A stretch of DNA of 64,000 bases from Halomonas litopenaei (GCF_003045775.1 NZ_PXNS01000006.1:124001-188000), one strand, 5' to 3'. Numbered from the stretch's first letter, positions 23,530-35,377 are shown. Notes: a model not told the origin generated them from the letters alone. Made by a program: numbers and translations.

Positions 23530-24255
23530 CTAGAGGCGGAAGTTCTCGCCCAGGTAGACCTCCTTGACGCGCTGGTTGGCGAGGATGGACTCGGCGCTAC
23601 CCTCGGCGATGATCTGGCCGTCGCCGACGATGTAGGCACGATCGCAGATATCGAGGGTCTCGCGCACGTTGTGATCGGTGATCAGGACGCCGATATCGCG
23701 GGCCTTGAGTTGACGAATGATGGACTTGATCTCGCCCACCGAGATCGGGTCGACCCCGGCGAAGGGTTCATCGAGCAGGATAAAAGCCGGCTCGGTGGCC
23801 AGGGCGCGAGCGATCTCGACCCGGCGACGCTCCCCGCCGGACAGGCTCATGCCGGGGTTGTCGCGAATATGGCTGACGTGGAAGTCCTCGAGGAGTTGCT
23901 CGAGACGTGCTTCTCGGCCCTCGCGGTCGAGGTCCTTGCGGGTCTCGAGGATCGCCATGATGTTGTCGGCCACCGACAGCTTGCGAAAGATCGAAGCCTC
24001 CTGAGGCAGGTAGCCGATACCGGCCAGCGCGCGCTGGTGCATGGCCGCGCGGCTCAGGTCCTGATCATCGATGCTGATGCTGCCGGCGTCGGCTCTGACC
24101 AGGCCGACGATCATGTAGAAGGAGGTGGTCTTGCCGGCCCCGTTGGGGCCCAGCAGACCGACGATGCTGCCCTGCTCGATCGACAGGCTGATGTCCTGGA
24201 CGACGCGACGCTTCTTGTAGCTCTTGGCCAGATGGCGAGCGTGGAGAGTCTTCAT
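23530..24255 (-). CDS. lptB: LPS export ABC transporter ATP-binding protein
   Basis: A 241-residue cytoplasmic ATPase. Walker A GPNGAGKT near residue 37, signature [15 protein letters not shown] near 140, Walker [14 protein letters not shown] and the switch His in ITDHNVRE are all intact. With LptFG it drives LPS extraction from the inner membrane. Its start overlaps the lptA stop by one base. Confidence 0.97.
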   Translation of the reverse strand: MKTLHARHLAKSYKKRRVVQDISLSIEQGSIVGLLGPNGAGKTTSFYMIVGLVRADAGSISIDDQDLSRAAMHQRALAGIGYLPQEASIFRKLSVADNIMAILETRKDLDREGREARLEQLLEDFHVSHIRDNPGMSLSGGERRRVEIARALATEPAFILLDEPFAGVDPISVGEIKSIIRQLKARDIGVLITDHNVRETLDICDRAYIVGDGQIIAEGSAESILANQRVKEVYLGENFRL

Positions 24256-24785
24256 CAGTTTCCTTGGCTTTCCGGCTCGAGGGTCATGCGAATGCGCTGC
24301 TCGCCCTGGACGCCCTGGGCGCTGGAGCGGGCCTGGACCACGCGGCGATCGAGGAAGTACTCCAGATAGGCACCGTCGAAGGTGTCATTGGCCTTGTGCA
24401 GCTCAGCCTGGTCGATCAGCTCCATGCGGCGTTCGGCCACGTGGTAGATCACCTTGCGGCCCCAGCCCTTGACCACCGGTTCTTCCGGGGATGGCTTCTG
24501 CTCGAGGTAGGCGCGGGAGCCGGTCGCGGTCGCCAGTGACAGTTGTCCCTGGTCGTTGCGCTGGATCTCGACGCGTTCGCCGGTGAGGATCATGCTGCCT
24601 TGCACAATGCGCACGTCGCCGGTATAGACCGCGGTACCGGCGCGATCATCGAGATCCAGCTGGTCGGCCTCCACCTGAATCGGTGCGCTGCGATCACTTT
24701 CCAGCGCCAGGACACTGCTGCCGGTGGCGCCGGCGGCCAGGCCAAGGGCCAGGGCAAGCAGGAGGGCGGGACTTGGACGCATCAT
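24255..24785 (-). CDS. lptA: LPS transport periplasmic protein LptA
   Basis: A 176-residue protein with a signal peptide (to about residue 28, VLALES) and an OstA-type beta-jellyroll (residues 35-150; [23 protein letters not shown]). It forms the periplasmic bridge that carries LPS from LptBFGC to LptDE. Twelve bases separate it from lptC. Confidence 0.95.
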   Translation of the reverse strand: MMRPSPALLLALALGLAAGATGSSVLALESDRSAPIQVEADQLDLDDRAGTAVYTGDVRIVQGSMILTGERVEIQRNDQGQLSLATATGSRAYLEQKPSPEEPVVKGWGRKVIYHVAERRMELIDQAELHKANDTFDGAYLEYFLDRRVVQARSSAQGVQGEQRIRMTLEPESQGN

Positions 24786-24797
24786 GGAAGGGGCTCC

Positions 24798-25373
24798 TTA
24801 TTGAGGCTCTGGCGGATGATGACCGGTGACATTGTCGGTCAGGCGAGCGGTATTGTCATGGATCCAGGCGTCGAAGCGCTCCCCTTGCATCTGTTGAGGG
24901 GGTTGGCGTAGGACGGCTGGCGTTTCGCTCCAGACATGGCCACTGTCGCTGTCGTAGACCAATACCTCTGTATCAAGCTGCCAACGCTCCGCGGGGGCCT
25001 CGAGATGGGCGTCGCCCGACAGGGTCAGGGGGTTGCCGTCCGGACCCAGTTCACCGTTGTCGGCGTCGGCGATCCACTCTCGGCCGCTGTCGTCGATCAG
25101 TGCAAGGTCCGGCTGGTCCACCCGGGTGACGTCGTCGAGCGGTGTGTGCACAAGGCGTGGCGTATCGATGCGCTGGTGGGGGGTGCCCTGGGCATCGAAG
25201 CGGGTCAGGCGGGCATCCACCAGGTAGTAGTCGGGCTCGCCGGCCTTGTCATTGGGTACCAGGTCGGGGACGTTGCTCTCGCGGGGGTCGAGCAACGTCA
25301 GGCCGCCACCGAGTACCAGCAGCAGGATGACCAGCCAGAAGCGAAAGCCTGGACGCAGTGCGCTCAGTTTCAT
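24798..25373 (-). CDS. lptC: LPS export system protein LptC
   Basis: A 191-residue protein with one N-terminal membrane anchor (FWLVILLLVLGGGLTLL, residues about 12-28) and a periplasmic domain of the LptC/YrbK type (DYYLVDARLTRFDAQGTPH). It links LptB2FG with LptA. Its start overlaps the kdsC stop by four bases. Confidence 0.93.
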   Translation of the reverse strand: MKLSALRPGFRFWLVILLLVLGGGLTLLDPRESNVPDLVPNDKAGEPDYYLVDARLTRFDAQGTPHQRIDTPRLVHTPLDDVTRVDQPDLALIDDSGREWIADADNGELGPDGNPLTLSGDAHLEAPAERWQLDTEVLVYDSDSGHVWSETPAVLRQPPQQMQGERFDAWIHDNTARLTDNVTGHHPPEPQ

Positions 25374-25936
25374 GTCAGCGGTCCGTTGCTCAGGTAGCTG
25401 TCGATGATATCGTCGAGGCGGCCCTGGGCCATCAGCAGGGTGTCGGTGATCTCGCGCACCGCGCCATGTCCGCCGGCAACCTGGGTGACCCAGTCGGCGT
25501 GCTGACGAAGGTAGCAGGGGGCGCCTGGCACGGTGATGCCGACCGCACTGCGATGGATGCAGGGCAGATCCGGCAGGTCATCGCCGCAGTAGGCGACCTG
25601 GTCGAGGGTCAGGCCCAGCGAATCGCACAGCGATTCAAGGGCGGGCAGCTTGCGCTCGACCCCTTGCTGTACGTGCTCGATGCCGAGTGCTCTGGCTCTT
25701 TGAGTGACCATGGGGGAGCTGCGCCCGGTGATCAGGGCCACCTGGATGCCGGCGCGCTTGGCCAGCTTGAGGCCGTGGCCATCCAAGGTGTTGAACGCCT
25801 TCAACTCGGAGCCGTCGGCGTGGAAGTACAGTCGACCATCGGTCAGTACGCCGTCCACGTCCAGCGCCAGCAGCTTGATGTGGCGCAGGCGCTCCACCAG
25901 TTCCGGCGCGAGGGAGGCGAGAAGCTCGTGAGACAT
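25370..25936 (-). CDS. kdsC: 3-deoxy-D-manno-octulosonate 8-phosphate phosphatase
   Basis: A 188-residue HAD-family phosphatase that makes Kdo from Kdo 8-phosphate. Motif I LLALDVDGVLTDG (Asp nucleophile and second Asp), motif II Thr in ALITGRSS, and motif III/IV with CGDDLPDLPC are in place. Length and lack of a cap domain fit tetrameric KdsC. It is downstream of kdsD, the previous Kdo-pathway step. Confidence 0.96.
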   Translation of the reverse strand: MSHELLASLAPELVERLRHIKLLALDVDGVLTDGRLYFHADGSELKAFNTLDGHGLKLAKRAGIQVALITGRSSPMVTQRARALGIEHVQQGVERKLPALESLCDSLGLTLDQVAYCGDDLPDLPCIHRSAVGITVPGAPCYLRQHADWVTQVAGGHGAVREITDTLLMAQGRLDDIIDSYLSNGPLT

Positions 25937-25968
25937 GACGGCGTTCCTTGTAAAGGGATAAATGAGGC

Positions 25969-26973
25969 TCAGATGACACCGGCGGCCAGCAGGTCGTGCA
26001 TATGCAGTGCACCGATTGGGCGCTGCTCGTCATCGACCACCGCCAGGGCGGTGATCCGGCCTTCTTCCATCAGCTTGACCGCCTCCGCCGCCAGGGTGGC
26101 GGGGCCGATGCGTCGCCCGGGGGTGGTCATCACGTCATCCACGGTAAGCGAGCTGAAGTCCTGATGGCGATCCAGGGTGCGGCGCAGGTCGCCGTCGGTA
26201 TAGACCCCGGCCAGGGTGCCGTCGGGGGATACCACGCAGGTAAAGCCGAGTCCCTGACGGGTGATCTCGAGCAGGGCGTCGCGCAGCGGCGAGCCCGACG
26301 GTACCGAGGGCAGCCGGTCGCCGGTATGCATCAGGTCGGCCACGGTCAACAGAAGTCGCTTGCCCAGGCTGCCGCCCGGGTGGGACAGGGCGAAATCCTC
26401 GGCGGTGAAGCCGCGGGTCTCGAGCAGCGCCACCGCCAGGGCGTCGCCCAGCGCCAGCGCTGCGGTGGTCGAAGAGGTCGGGGCCAGGTCCAGTGGGCAG
26501 GCCTCGCGCTCGACCCCTGCGTATAGATGGGCTTCGGCGTGGCGGGCCAGGGTCGACTGTGCTCGGCCGGTCATGCTGATCAGTGGAATGCCCATGCGCT
26601 TGAGCAGCGGCAGCAGGGCAGTGACCTCGGCGGTTTCGCCGGAGTTGGACAGTGCCAGGACGACGTCGCCGGGCGTGATCATGCCCAGGTCACCATGACT
26701 GGCTTCGCCGGGATGGACAAAGAAGGCCGGCGTGCCGGTGCTTGCCAGGGTGGCGGCGATCTTGCCGCCGACATGTCCCGACTTGCCCATGCCGGTGACG
26801 ACCACCCGGCCGCGGCAGGCCAGCAGCAGTTGGCAGGCACGGTCGAAGTCGCCGTCGAGACGCCCGATCAGGGCGTCGATGGCGTCACGTTCCAGCTCCA
26901 GGGTGCGTCGTGCGATATCGCGGACGCTCAGGGTCGGCGTCTGCGCCGAGGAGGGGTGTTTGCTCATGGCCAT
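25969..26973 (-). CDS. kdsD: Arabinose-5-phosphate isomerase
   Basis: A 334-residue enzyme converting ribulose 5-phosphate to arabinose 5-phosphate for Kdo synthesis. An N-terminal SIS domain (GKSGHVGGKIAATLASTGTPA; SNSGETAE) is followed by two CBS domains (about 210-330). Possible starts at 26973 or 26967 differ by two residues; no clear Shine-Dalgarno decides. Confidence 0.95.
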   Translation of the reverse strand: MAMSKHPSSAQTPTLSVRDIARRTLELERDAIDALIGRLDGDFDRACQLLLACRGRVVVTGMGKSGHVGGKIAATLASTGTPAFFVHPGEASHGDLGMITPGDVVLALSNSGETAEVTALLPLLKRMGIPLISMTGRAQSTLARHAEAHLYAGVEREACPLDLAPTSSTTAALALGDALAVALLETRGFTAEDFALSHPGGSLGKRLLLTVADLMHTGDRLPSVPSGSPLRDALLEITRQGLGFTCVVSPDGTLAGVYTDGDLRRTLDRHQDFSSLTVDDVMTTPGRRIGPATLAAEAVKLMEEGRITALAVVDDEQRPIGALHMHDLLAAGVI

Positions 26974-26997
26974 GATTGTTGCCGTTTACTGCCGTTG

Positions 26998-27981
26998 TCA
27001 CAAGGGGCCTGCCGCGACCGAAAGGCCGAGCCAGGTCAGATAAAGCGCATAGGTGCAGGCCAGCAGCGCGCCGATCCAGCGCCCCAGGCGCCCTCGGCGT
27101 TGCCACAGCAGCAGCGCCGCCAGCAGCAGCGTCAGGCCAAGCATTACCGGAAAGTCGCGGCCGGCGGCTGCGGGATCGGTGGCTCCCGGCGCCAGCAGCG
27201 CCGGTACCGGCAGTACCGCCAGCATATTGAACAGGTTGGAGCCGATGACGTTGCCGATGGCCAGATCGTGGTGGCGCTTCAGCGCGCTGGCCACGCAGGC
27301 GGCGAGTTCCGGCAGGCTGGTGCCGATGGCGACGACGGTCAGACCGATCACCAGCTCGCTTACGCCAAAGGTACGTGCCAGCTCAGTGGCGCCCCAGACC
27401 AGGGCGCGGGAGCTGGCGATCATCACCGCCAGGGTCAGCACCAGCCAGCCGATGGCCTTGCCCAGTGCCATGCCGGGAATGTCGTCGGCCATCTCCTGTT
27501 CGGCCTCGTCGGCGCGAAACAGCCACCACAGACTGAATACCAGCAGCGCGATCAGCAGGGCCGCGTCGAGGCGATCGAGGCTGCCATCGGCCAGGGCGTA
27601 GCCGGCGAGGCCGGTGGCGCCCAACAGCAGTGGCAGCTCGCGGCGCACGATGGTGAAGCGTACCGGGATCGGCACCACCAGTGCAGTCACACCCAGTACC
27701 AGCGCGATGTTGGCGATATTGGAGCCCAGCGCATTGCCGGTGGCCAGGTCGGGGGCGCCATCCAGCGAGGCCATCACCGAGACCACGATTTCCGGGGCAG
27801 AGGTGCCGATGGAGACGATGGTCATGCCGACCAGCATGATGCTCATGCCGGCGCGGTAGGCGGTGGCGGCGGCGGCGCCGACAAAGCGATCCGCGCTCTC
27901 GAGCAGGCCCACCAGACCCAGGGCGACGACGACAGACGGTAACAGCATGGAGAACGACTTGGTTGCAGAAAGGGCGCCCAT
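26998..27981 (-). CDS. Calcium/sodium antiporter (YrbG-type)
   Basis: A roughly 327-residue CaCA-family exchanger with about ten helices in two inverted halves, each with a conserved signature (MTIVSIGTSAPEIVVSV and LTVVAIGTSLPELAACV). It is the usual first gene of the yrbG-kdsD-kdsC-lptCAB cluster. The start is uncertain: 27981 (AAGGG close upstream) is used; 27948 (MLLPSVVVALG) is equally plausible on protein grounds and 28038 is possible. Confidence 0.88.
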   Translation of the reverse strand: MGALSATKSFSMLLPSVVVALGLVGLLESADRFVGAAAATAYRAGMSIMLVGMTIVSIGTSAPEIVVSVMASLDGAPDLATGNALGSNIANIALVLGVTALVVPIPVRFTIVRRELPLLLGATGLAGYALADGSLDRLDAALLIALLVFSLWWLFRADEAEQEMADDIPGMALGKAIGWLVLTLAVMIASSRALVWGATELARTFGVSELVIGLTVVAIGTSLPELAACVASALKRHHDLAIGNVIGSNLFNMLAVLPVPALLAPGATDPAAAGRDFPVMLGLTLLLAALLLWQRRGRLGRWIGALLACTYALYLTWLGLSVAAGPL

Positions 27982-28197
27982 TGAACCCTTAGATAAACCT
28001 GCGCGCAAGCGCGCAACCGGGGCACTGGCATGCTGCATTTGAGTTAAGATACGATGTTCGAAAACCGAGCGCGGCTCAAGGCGCTCTATTCTCAAGGTTC
28101 GGGCTCAGGTCTGGCCAGGCGTCGAATCCGAGGATTCGGGGCGGGCGTCCGGTCTGAACCGCCGGTTCACGGTGATACTGACTCTATAGGGACTGCG
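27982..28197. promoter_or_regulatory. Divergent yrbG / mlaF control region
   Basis: About 215 bases between the start codons of two divergent envelope operons. GAACC-GCC-GGTTC (28157-28169) is an inverted repeat 30 bases before mlaF. No confident promoter hexamers were identified, though promoters for both operons must lie here. ATGs upstream of the chosen mlaF start read through this region without conserved sequence. Confidence 0.4.
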
Positions 28198-29010
28198 ATG
28201 ACGGCTTCCTCCTTGGTGGAGGTGGAGAATCTGCATTTCACGCGCGGCGACAGGGATATCTTTCGCGGCGTGGATCTCTCCATACCCCGCGGCAAGATCA
28301 CGGCCATCATGGGGCCAAGTGGCACCGGGAAGACTACCCTGCTGAAACTGATCGGGGGGCAGCTCAACCCCAGTGGCGGACGCGTCCTGATCGATGGTCA
28401 GGACGTCCATCGCCTGTCGCGCAAGGATCTGTTCCAGATGCGTCGGCGCATGGGCATGCTGTTCCAGAGTGGCGCGCTGTTTTCCGATCTCAGTGTCTAC
28501 GAGAACGTGGCCTTTCCGCTGCGGGTGCACACCGATCTGCCGGAAAGCATGGTGCGTGACGTGGTGCTGATGAAGCTCGAGGCGGTGGGGCTGCGTGGGG
28601 CCAGAGACTTGATGCCAGCAGAGCTGTCCGGCGGCATGACGCGGCGTGTGGCGCTGGCGCGGGCGGTGGCGCTGGATCCTGAATTGATTCTCTACGACGA
28701 GCCCTTCGTCGGCCAGGATCCGATCTCCATGGGTGTGCTGGTCCAGTTGATTCGACGGCTGAATCAGGCGCTGGGCTTGACGGCGGTGGTGGTCTCCCAC
28801 GATATCAAGGAGACCCTGTCCATCGCCGACTACGTCTACGTGGTCGCCGACGGGCGGGTCATGGCCCACGGCACGCCGGCATCGCTGGACGTGGAACAGG
28901 ACGCCCGAGTCAGTCAGTTCGTGCATGGTGAGCCGGATGGCCCTGTGCCGTTTCACTACCCGGCCAACGATTTTCACGATGACATTCTGGGCCAGGGGAG
29001 CCGTCCATGA
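28198..29010 (+). CDS. mlaF: Phospholipid ABC transporter ATP-binding protein MlaF
   Basis: A 270-residue ATPase of the Mla system, which keeps outer-membrane lipid asymmetry. Walker [10 protein letters not shown] near residue 40, signature [14 protein letters not shown] near 145, Walker [14 protein letters not shown] with the family-typical GQD, and switch His in VVSHD are present. ATG 28198 is chosen because the N-terminus [17 protein letters not shown] aligns with the fold. Confidence 0.95.
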   Translation: MTASSLVEVENLHFTRGDRDIFRGVDLSIPRGKITAIMGPSGTGKTTLLKLIGGQLNPSGGRVLIDGQDVHRLSRKDLFQMRRRMGMLFQSGALFSDLSVYENVAFPLRVHTDLPESMVRDVVLMKLEAVGLRGARDLMPAELSGGMTRRVALARAVALDPELILYDEPFVGQDPISMGVLVQLIRRLNQALGLTAVVVSHDIKETLSIADYVYVVADGRVMAHGTPASLDVEQDARVSQFVHGEPDGPVPFHYPANDFHDDILGQGSRP

Positions 29011-29789
29011 TCGAACGAATCACCCATATGGGACGGCGCGGCTGCGACCTGCTGGAGGCCGTCGGCCGGGCCAGCATCTTTCTCGGCCAGTCCATGCTGG
29101 GGCGCCCCTCAGCTGAAGGGTTCAGCCTGTGGGTGGCCCAGGTCTATGCGGTCGGTGTGCTGTCGTTGGCCATCGTGCTGGTGTCGGGGCTGTTCATCGG
29201 CATGGTGCTGGCGCTTCAGGGTTACACCATCCTGGTCGGGTTCGGTGCCGAGGACGCGCTCGGCCAGATGGTGTCGTTGGCCCTGTTGCGTGAACTGGCG
29301 CCGGTGGTGGCGGCGCTGTTGTTCGCCGGGCGCGCGGGCTCGGCATTGACCGCCGAGATTGGCCTGATGAAGGCCACCGAGCAGCTGACCAGCATGGAGA
29401 TGATCGGCGTCGATCCGCTGCGTCGTATCGTGGCGCCACGCCTGTGGGCGGGGTTCGTCTCGCTGCCGCTGTTGACCATCGGCTTCAGCGTGGTCGGCGT
29501 GTACGGCGGCTACCTGGTCGGGGTCGAGTGGCTCGGGGTGTTCGAAGGCTCGTACTGGGGCAACATGCAGGCCAGCGTCGGCTTCTTTACCGATATCGGC
29601 AACGGCGTGGTCAAGAGCATCGTGTTCGCCATAGTGGTCACCTGGATTGCCGTGTTCCAGGGGTATGATCTGGTGCCGACCTCGGAAGGTATTTCGCGGG
29701 CCACCACCCGTACCGTGGTGTATTCCTCCCTGGCCGTGCTGGGCTTGGATTTCGTTCTTACCGCCGTGATGTTCGGCGGGCTTTCCTGA
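29007..29789 (+). CDS. mlaE: Phospholipid ABC transporter permease MlaE
   Basis: A 260-residue MlaE/YrbE-family permease with five or six helices; characteristic stretch [23 protein letters not shown]. It forms the inner-membrane channel of MlaFEDB. Its start overlaps the mlaF stop by four bases. Confidence 0.95.
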   Translation: MIERITHMGRRGCDLLEAVGRASIFLGQSMLGRPSAEGFSLWVAQVYAVGVLSLAIVLVSGLFIGMVLALQGYTILVGFGAEDALGQMVSLALLRELAPVVAALLFAGRAGSALTAEIGLMKATEQLTSMEMIGVDPLRRIVAPRLWAGFVSLPLLTIGFSVVGVYGGYLVGVEWLGVFEGSYWGNMQASVGFFTDIGNGVVKSIVFAIVVTWIAVFQGYDLVPTSEGISRATTRTVVYSSLAVLGLDFVLTAVMFGGLS

Positions 29790-29806
29790 TTCTGCGGAGA
29801 CTGTCC

Positions 29807-30271
29807 ATGAAGCGCAGCAAGACGATGGAGTTTGGTGTGGGCCTGTTCATGCTGGCCGGTATCCTGGGGCTGGTATTCCTGGGGCTCAAGGTCAGCGGCC
29901 TGGACCTGCAACGTGCCGACGACACCTACGAGCTCCGGGCCAACTTCGCGAATATCGGTGGGCTCAAGCCGCGGGCACGAGTGACGATGGCCGGGGTGAC
30001 CGTGGGACGGGTAGAGAGCATCGAGCTGGATACCGAGTTCTACGATGCCGTGGTGGTGATGTCGCTGGACAGCTCCCTGGCCGGCAAGCTGCCGGATGAC
30101 AGCACCGCGGCGATCCTGACCTCGGGCCTGCTTGGTGAGCAGTACATCGGGCTGTCGGTCGGGGGATCACCGGAGATGATCGCCGAGGGTGAGGCGATTC
30201 GTGATACCCAGTCCGCGCTGGTGCTCGAGGAACTGATCCAGCAGTTCGTGTCCAATCTGACGAAAGACTGA
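29807..30271 (+). CDS. mlaD: Phospholipid-binding MCE protein MlaD
   Basis: A 154-residue protein with one N-terminal helix (GVGLFMLAGILGLVFLGLKV) and one MCE domain (residues about 40-118; FANIGGLKPRARVTMAGVTVG). It forms a hexameric ring on MlaE that passes phospholipid to MlaC. Length is normal for single-MCE MlaD. Confidence 0.94.
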   Translation: MKRSKTMEFGVGLFMLAGILGLVFLGLKVSGLDLQRADDTYELRANFANIGGLKPRARVTMAGVTVGRVESIELDTEFYDAVVVMSLDSSLAGKLPDDSTAAILTSGLLGEQYIGLSVGGSPEMIAEGEAIRDTQSALVLEELIQQFVSNLTKD

Positions 30272-30305
30272 TCCGGCAGTTTCCGGAGATACAAGGAGGC
30301 ATTCC

Positions 30306-30956
30306 ATGACCCGTTCTTTGCCCGCAATGGTTCACCTGCGCCGCTGGTTGATGGCGCTGATGATGGTGCTGGCCAGTCTGCCGGCCATGGCCCAGCAATC
30401 CCCCGAACAGCTGATTCGCGACAGCGTCAATGATCTGATGGGGATGATCGGCGGCCGAGAGGCCTACTTCATGGACCGTCCCGACGAGCTCAAGCAGATG
30501 GTCGACGAGAGTCTGCGTGGCGTCGCCGACTTTCGCTACATCGGCGCCAGTGTGATGGGCCGCTACTTCAACAATGCCACGCCGGAGCAGCGTTCGCGCT
30601 TCGTCGAGGTGTTCAAGCAGACCCTGCTCGACACCTATGCCAAGGGCCTGGTGACCTTCGAGTACAAGGAAGTTCGCGTGCTCGATAACCAGTCCGCCTC
30701 ACGCTATGACGATCAGGACAGCGTCGAGATGGAAGTGGTGGCCACCGATGGCACCATCTACCCGGTCAACTACACCCTGCGCAAGTCCAACGGCCAGTGG
30801 CGGGTGGTCAATGTCATCGTCAACGGCATCAACCTCGGTCTGACCTTCCGCAACCAGTTCGATCAGGCCATGCGTGACCACAACCGTGACTACGACGCCG
30901 TGATCAACAACTGGTCGCCGGATGTCGGCGTCGACGAACTGGAGCGCGGTGCGTGA
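30306..30956 (+). CDS. mlaC: Periplasmic phospholipid carrier MlaC
   Basis: A 216-residue protein with a signal peptide (about residues 1-28, cut near SLPAMAQQ) and a Tol-type MlaC fold. It shuttles phospholipid between MlaA-OmpC and MlaFEDB. AAGGAGG lies six bases before the ATG. A GTG start of the next gene overlaps its stop. Confidence 0.94.
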   Translation: MTRSLPAMVHLRRWLMALMMVLASLPAMAQQSPEQLIRDSVNDLMGMIGGREAYFMDRPDELKQMVDESLRGVADFRYIGASVMGRYFNNATPEQRSRFVEVFKQTLLDTYAKGLVTFEYKEVRVLDNQSASRYDDQDSVEMEVVATDGTIYPVNYTLRKSNGQWRVVNVIVNGINLGLTFRNQFDQAMRDHNRDYDAVINNWSPDVGVDELERGA

Positions 30957-31288
30957 GCGTGTTGATGGAAGTGGCGTCGGCCCGCCTGCTCGAGGACGGA
31001 AGTACACTCCGGGTGTGTGGCAAGGTCGACTTCGACGGGGCCGCGGACATGGCCGAGGCAGGTCGTGAGTGGCTCCAGAGTCGGGCATCGGGCACCTCGG
31101 TGTGCCTCGACCTGAGCGAGGTGGAGCACGTCTCCAGCGCGGCGCTGACCATGATGCTCGAGTGGGCGCGTACCATTCGCCGGATCGGGCTGTCGCTCAA
31201 CAGCATCAAGCTGTCGGCGCAGCTCAGGCAGTTGACCGAGCTTGCCGGTCTGGATGATCTGTTGCCTTCCAGCACCGTTACCGCCTAG
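30953..31288 (+). CDS. mlaB: STAS-domain protein MlaB
   Basis: A 111-residue STAS-domain protein that stabilises MlaF in the transporter. It has the fold signature (LDLSEVEHVSSAALTMMLEW). The start is a GTG at 30953 overlapping the mlaC stop. It ends the mla operon, 100 bases before a strong terminator. Confidence 0.88.
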   Translation: MSVLMEVASARLLEDGSTLRVCGKVDFDGAADMAEAGREWLQSRASGTSVCLDLSEVEHVSSAALTMMLEWARTIRRIGLSLNSIKLSAQLRQLTELAGLDDLLPSSTVTA

Positions 31289-31388
31289 CGGCGGTTGTCT
31301 GGCTGCTGGTGTCCGTGATGCGCCTGGTTCGACGTCTGAATCCAGCGCCTTGATCCGGGCTGCTCGCCCTCGCCGCTAGCCCTTCCGG

Positions 31389-31428
31389 CACCCCCGACCA
31401 CCGCAAGGTGGCCGGGGGTGTCTTTTTT
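31389..31428 (+). terminator. Terminator of the mla operon
   Basis: Positions 31389-31420 pair as CACCCCCG and CGGGGGTG (outer) and CCACC and GGTGG (inner), with one mismatch and a GCAA tetraloop, followed by TC and six T residues. It cleanly separates mla from ibaG-murA. Confidence 0.9.
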
Positions 31429-31571
31429 GTGACGGATGTATAGGTGGAAACCTCGCTGCGTCATCGCCAAGCGCGCCGCTTTTCTTTACCATATGCCCTT
31501 TGAGTTTTTTCGGGACGTCACGGCGAGGCTGTGGGCGTCTCCCGTCATTGGTCTGGTCAAGGAGCAGGTGC

Positions 31572-33102
<1,531 letters not shown>

Positions 33103-33116
33103 GCTTTCTTCGCCCA

Positions 33117-33141
33117 GCCGGCTCGGACTGCCCGAGCCGGC
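33117..33141 (+). other. Hairpin between murA and hisG
   Basis: GCCGGCTCGG and CCGAGCCGGC form a perfect 10-bp stem with a five-base loop. No T-run follows. It may slow or partly stop read-through from murA into the histidine genes, or protect the murA mRNA end. Confidence 0.55.
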
Positions 33142-33190
33142 GCGGGGAAACACGCCACATTGACTTCCAACCCGACAACCGGGCGAGACC

Positions 33191-33841
33191 ATGAGCAAGC
33201 AATTGATAGTGGCGCTCTCCAAGGGGCGCATTCTCGACGAGACGCTGCCACTGCTGGCGGATGCCGGCATCCGGCCCGCCGAGGACCTGGGCAAGAGTCG
33301 CAAGCTGTTGTTCGACACCAATCTGCCAGACGTCAAGCTGGTGGTGATTCGTGCCACCGATGTGCCGACCTATGTGCAGCTGGGGGCGGCGGACCTGGGG
33401 GTGGCCGGCAAGGATGTGCTGCTGGAGCACGGTGCCGAGGGGCTCTATGAGCCGCTGGACCTCAATATCGCGCGTTGCAAGCTGATGACGGCTGGTATTC
33501 AGGGTGCCGAGCCCGCCCGTGCCCGGCGTCGGGTGGCGACCAAGTTCGTCAATGTGGCGCGGCGCTATTACGCCGAGCAGGGCATCCAGGCCGAGGTCAT
33601 CAAGCTGTACGGTGCGATGGAGCTGGCGCCGCTGATGAACCTGGCCGACGAGATCGTCGATATCGTGGATACCGGCAATACGCTGCGTGCCAACGGTATG
33701 GAGCCACGGGAACTGATGGCCCATATCAGCACCCGGTTGGTGGTCAATCAGGCCTCGATGACCATCAAGCATGATCAGATCAAACCGCTGCTGCGCCGCT
33801 TGAGCGACGCCGTCGAGGCGCGGCGGCAGGCGGCAAGCTGA
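33191..33841 (+). CDS. hisG: ATP phosphoribosyltransferase catalytic subunit (short form)
   Basis: A 216-residue HisG-S, the short form without a C-terminal ACT-like regulatory domain, so a HisZ subunit encoded elsewhere is expected. It catalyses the first step of histidine synthesis. The nucleotide motif [13 protein letters not shown] is present near residue 160, and the N-terminal [18 protein letters not shown] is typical. Confidence 0.95.
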   Translation: MSKQLIVALSKGRILDETLPLLADAGIRPAEDLGKSRKLLFDTNLPDVKLVVIRATDVPTYVQLGAADLGVAGKDVLLEHGAEGLYEPLDLNIARCKLMTAGIQGAEPARARRRVATKFVNVARRYYAEQGIQAEVIKLYGAMELAPLMNLADEIVDIVDTGNTLRANGMEPRELMAHISTRLVVNQASMTIKHDQIKPLLRRLSDAVEARRQAAS

Positions 33842-33907
33842 GCGCACCAGCCAACGGAACCTGAGGGTTCTCAACGTATGGCCAAGACAGAAGCGGAGAT
33901 TTCCGAC

Positions 33908-35221
33908 ATGAGCCAAGACACGCCCCTGGTGGCCCGACTCTCGACCCGGGACGCGGATTTCGAGTCCCGTCTCACCGACCTGCTGGCGTGGGAAGGCGTG
34001 TCGGACCATGGTGTCCAGCAGGCGGTCTCCGAGATCATCAGCCAGGTTCGTCGGGAGGGCGACGCCGCCCTGGTGGCGCTGACCTGTCGCCTCGATCGCC
34101 TCGAGGCCTCGAGCATGGCGGATCTGACCCTGGGGGCCGATCGTCTCGAGGCCGCCTACGCCGCTCTGCCCGACGACCAGCGTCAGGCGCTGGCCACCGC
34201 CGCCGAGCGTATCCGCGTCTACCACGAACGCCAGAAGCCCACTTCCTGGCAGTACACCGAAGATGACGGCACCGTGCTGGGGCAGAAGGTGACGCCGCTG
34301 GATCGCGCCGGTATCTATGTGCCCGGCGGCAAGGCCGCCTATCCCTCATCGGTGCTGATGAACGCTGTGCCGGCCCACGTGGCGGGAGTGCGGGAGATCA
34401 TCATGGTGGTGCCCACGCCCGACGGCGTGGTCAACGATCTGGTGCTGGCGGCGGCGCATCTGGCCGGGGTGGACAAGGTGTTTACCCTGGGCGGTGCCCA
34501 GGCCGTGGCGGCGCTGGCCTATGGCACCGAAAGCGTGCCCAGGGTCGACAAGATCGTCGGGCCGGGCAACATTTATGTGGCCACCGCCAAGCGCGCGGTC
34601 TTTGGTCAGGTGGGGATCGACATGATCGCCGGGCCTTCCGAGATCCTGGTGGTGTCCGACGGCCAGACCGATCCTGACTGGCTGGCCATGGACCTGTTCT
34701 CCCAGGCAGAGCATGACGAAGACGCCCAGGCGATCCTGGTCAGCTGGGACGTGGAGCATCTGGCGGCGGTGGAAGCGTCCATGGAACGACTGCTGCCGAC
34801 GCTCGAGCGCGAAGCCATCGCCGGGGCCTCGCTGCGTACGCGCGGTGCGCTGATCGCCTGTCGTGACGAGGGCGAGGCGCTGGAGTTGATCAATCGCATC
34901 GCGCCGGAGCACCTGGAGTTGTCGGTGGAGCACCCGGAGCGACTGGCGGAGCAGGTGCGCCACGCCGGTGCCATCTTCATGGGGCGGCATACCGCAGAGG
35001 CGCTGGGTGACTACTGCGCTGGTCCCAACCACGTGCTGCCGACCTCGGGTACGGCGCGCTTCTCGTCACCGCTTGGCGTCTACGACTTCCAGAAGCGCTC
35101 TTCGATCATTCACTGCTCGCCACAGGGCGCGTCTACCCTGGGCAAGACCGCCTCGGTGCTGGCTCGTGGTGAATCGCTGACCGCCCACGCGCGCTCGGCG
35201 GAGTACCGCATCAAGGATTGA
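33908..35221 (+). CDS. hisD: Histidinol dehydrogenase
   Basis: A 437-residue zinc enzyme oxidising histidinol to histidine. [51 protein letters not shown] (Zn ligand) and the C-terminal [14 protein letters not shown] are all intact. An ATG at 33908 ([13 protein letters not shown]) has GGAG nine bases upstream; an ATG at 33878 would add ten residues and cannot be ruled out. In Pseudomonas hisC follows hisD; here a strong terminator and degS follow. Confidence 0.95.
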   Translation: MSQDTPLVARLSTRDADFESRLTDLLAWEGVSDHGVQQAVSEIISQVRREGDAALVALTCRLDRLEASSMADLTLGADRLEAAYAALPDDQRQALATAAERIRVYHERQKPTSWQYTEDDGTVLGQKVTPLDRAGIYVPGGKAAYPSSVLMNAVPAHVAGVREIIMVVPTPDGVVNDLVLAAAHLAGVDKVFTLGGAQAVAALAYGTESVPRVDKIVGPGNIYVATAKRAVFGQVGIDMIAGPSEILVVSDGQTDPDWLAMDLFSQAEHDEDAQAILVSWDVEHLAAVEASMERLLPTLEREAIAGASLRTRGALIACRDEGEALELINRIAPEHLELSVEHPERLAEQVRHAGAIFMGRHTAEALGDYCAGPNHVLPTSGTARFSSPLGVYDFQKRSSIIHCSPQGASTLGKTASVLARGESLTAHARSAEYRIKD

Positions 35222-35276
35222 AGCGACGCAGGGCCGGTGGTCGTTGTGACCGAGCGCCCCCGGCCCCAGACAGGCA

Positions 35277-35325
35277 TCCAGACATGAAAAGGCCCGGAGC
35301 AATTCCGGGCCTTTTCATGTCTGGA
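35277..35325. terminator. Bidirectional terminator with 22-bp perfect stem
   Basis: Positions 35277-35298 and 35304-35325 are perfect inverted repeats around loop GCAAT. The stem core is GGCCCGGA with AAAA / TTTT tracts on both sides, so T runs follow the GC core in both directions. It lies between convergent hisD and degS and can end both transcripts. A 22-bp perfect stem is unusually long for an intrinsic terminator. Confidence 0.85.
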
Positions 35326-35377
35326 CGGTGGGGCACGCCTGGACACTGCCTCTGCGTTACCCACCTCGGGGTGCGTC

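Noticed and set aside
26527..27942. 471-codon plus-strand open frame, rich in Gln, Gly and His
   Set aside because: It is antisense to kdsD and yrbG; the composition is that of a complement-strand shadow, and both minus-strand genes are conserved.
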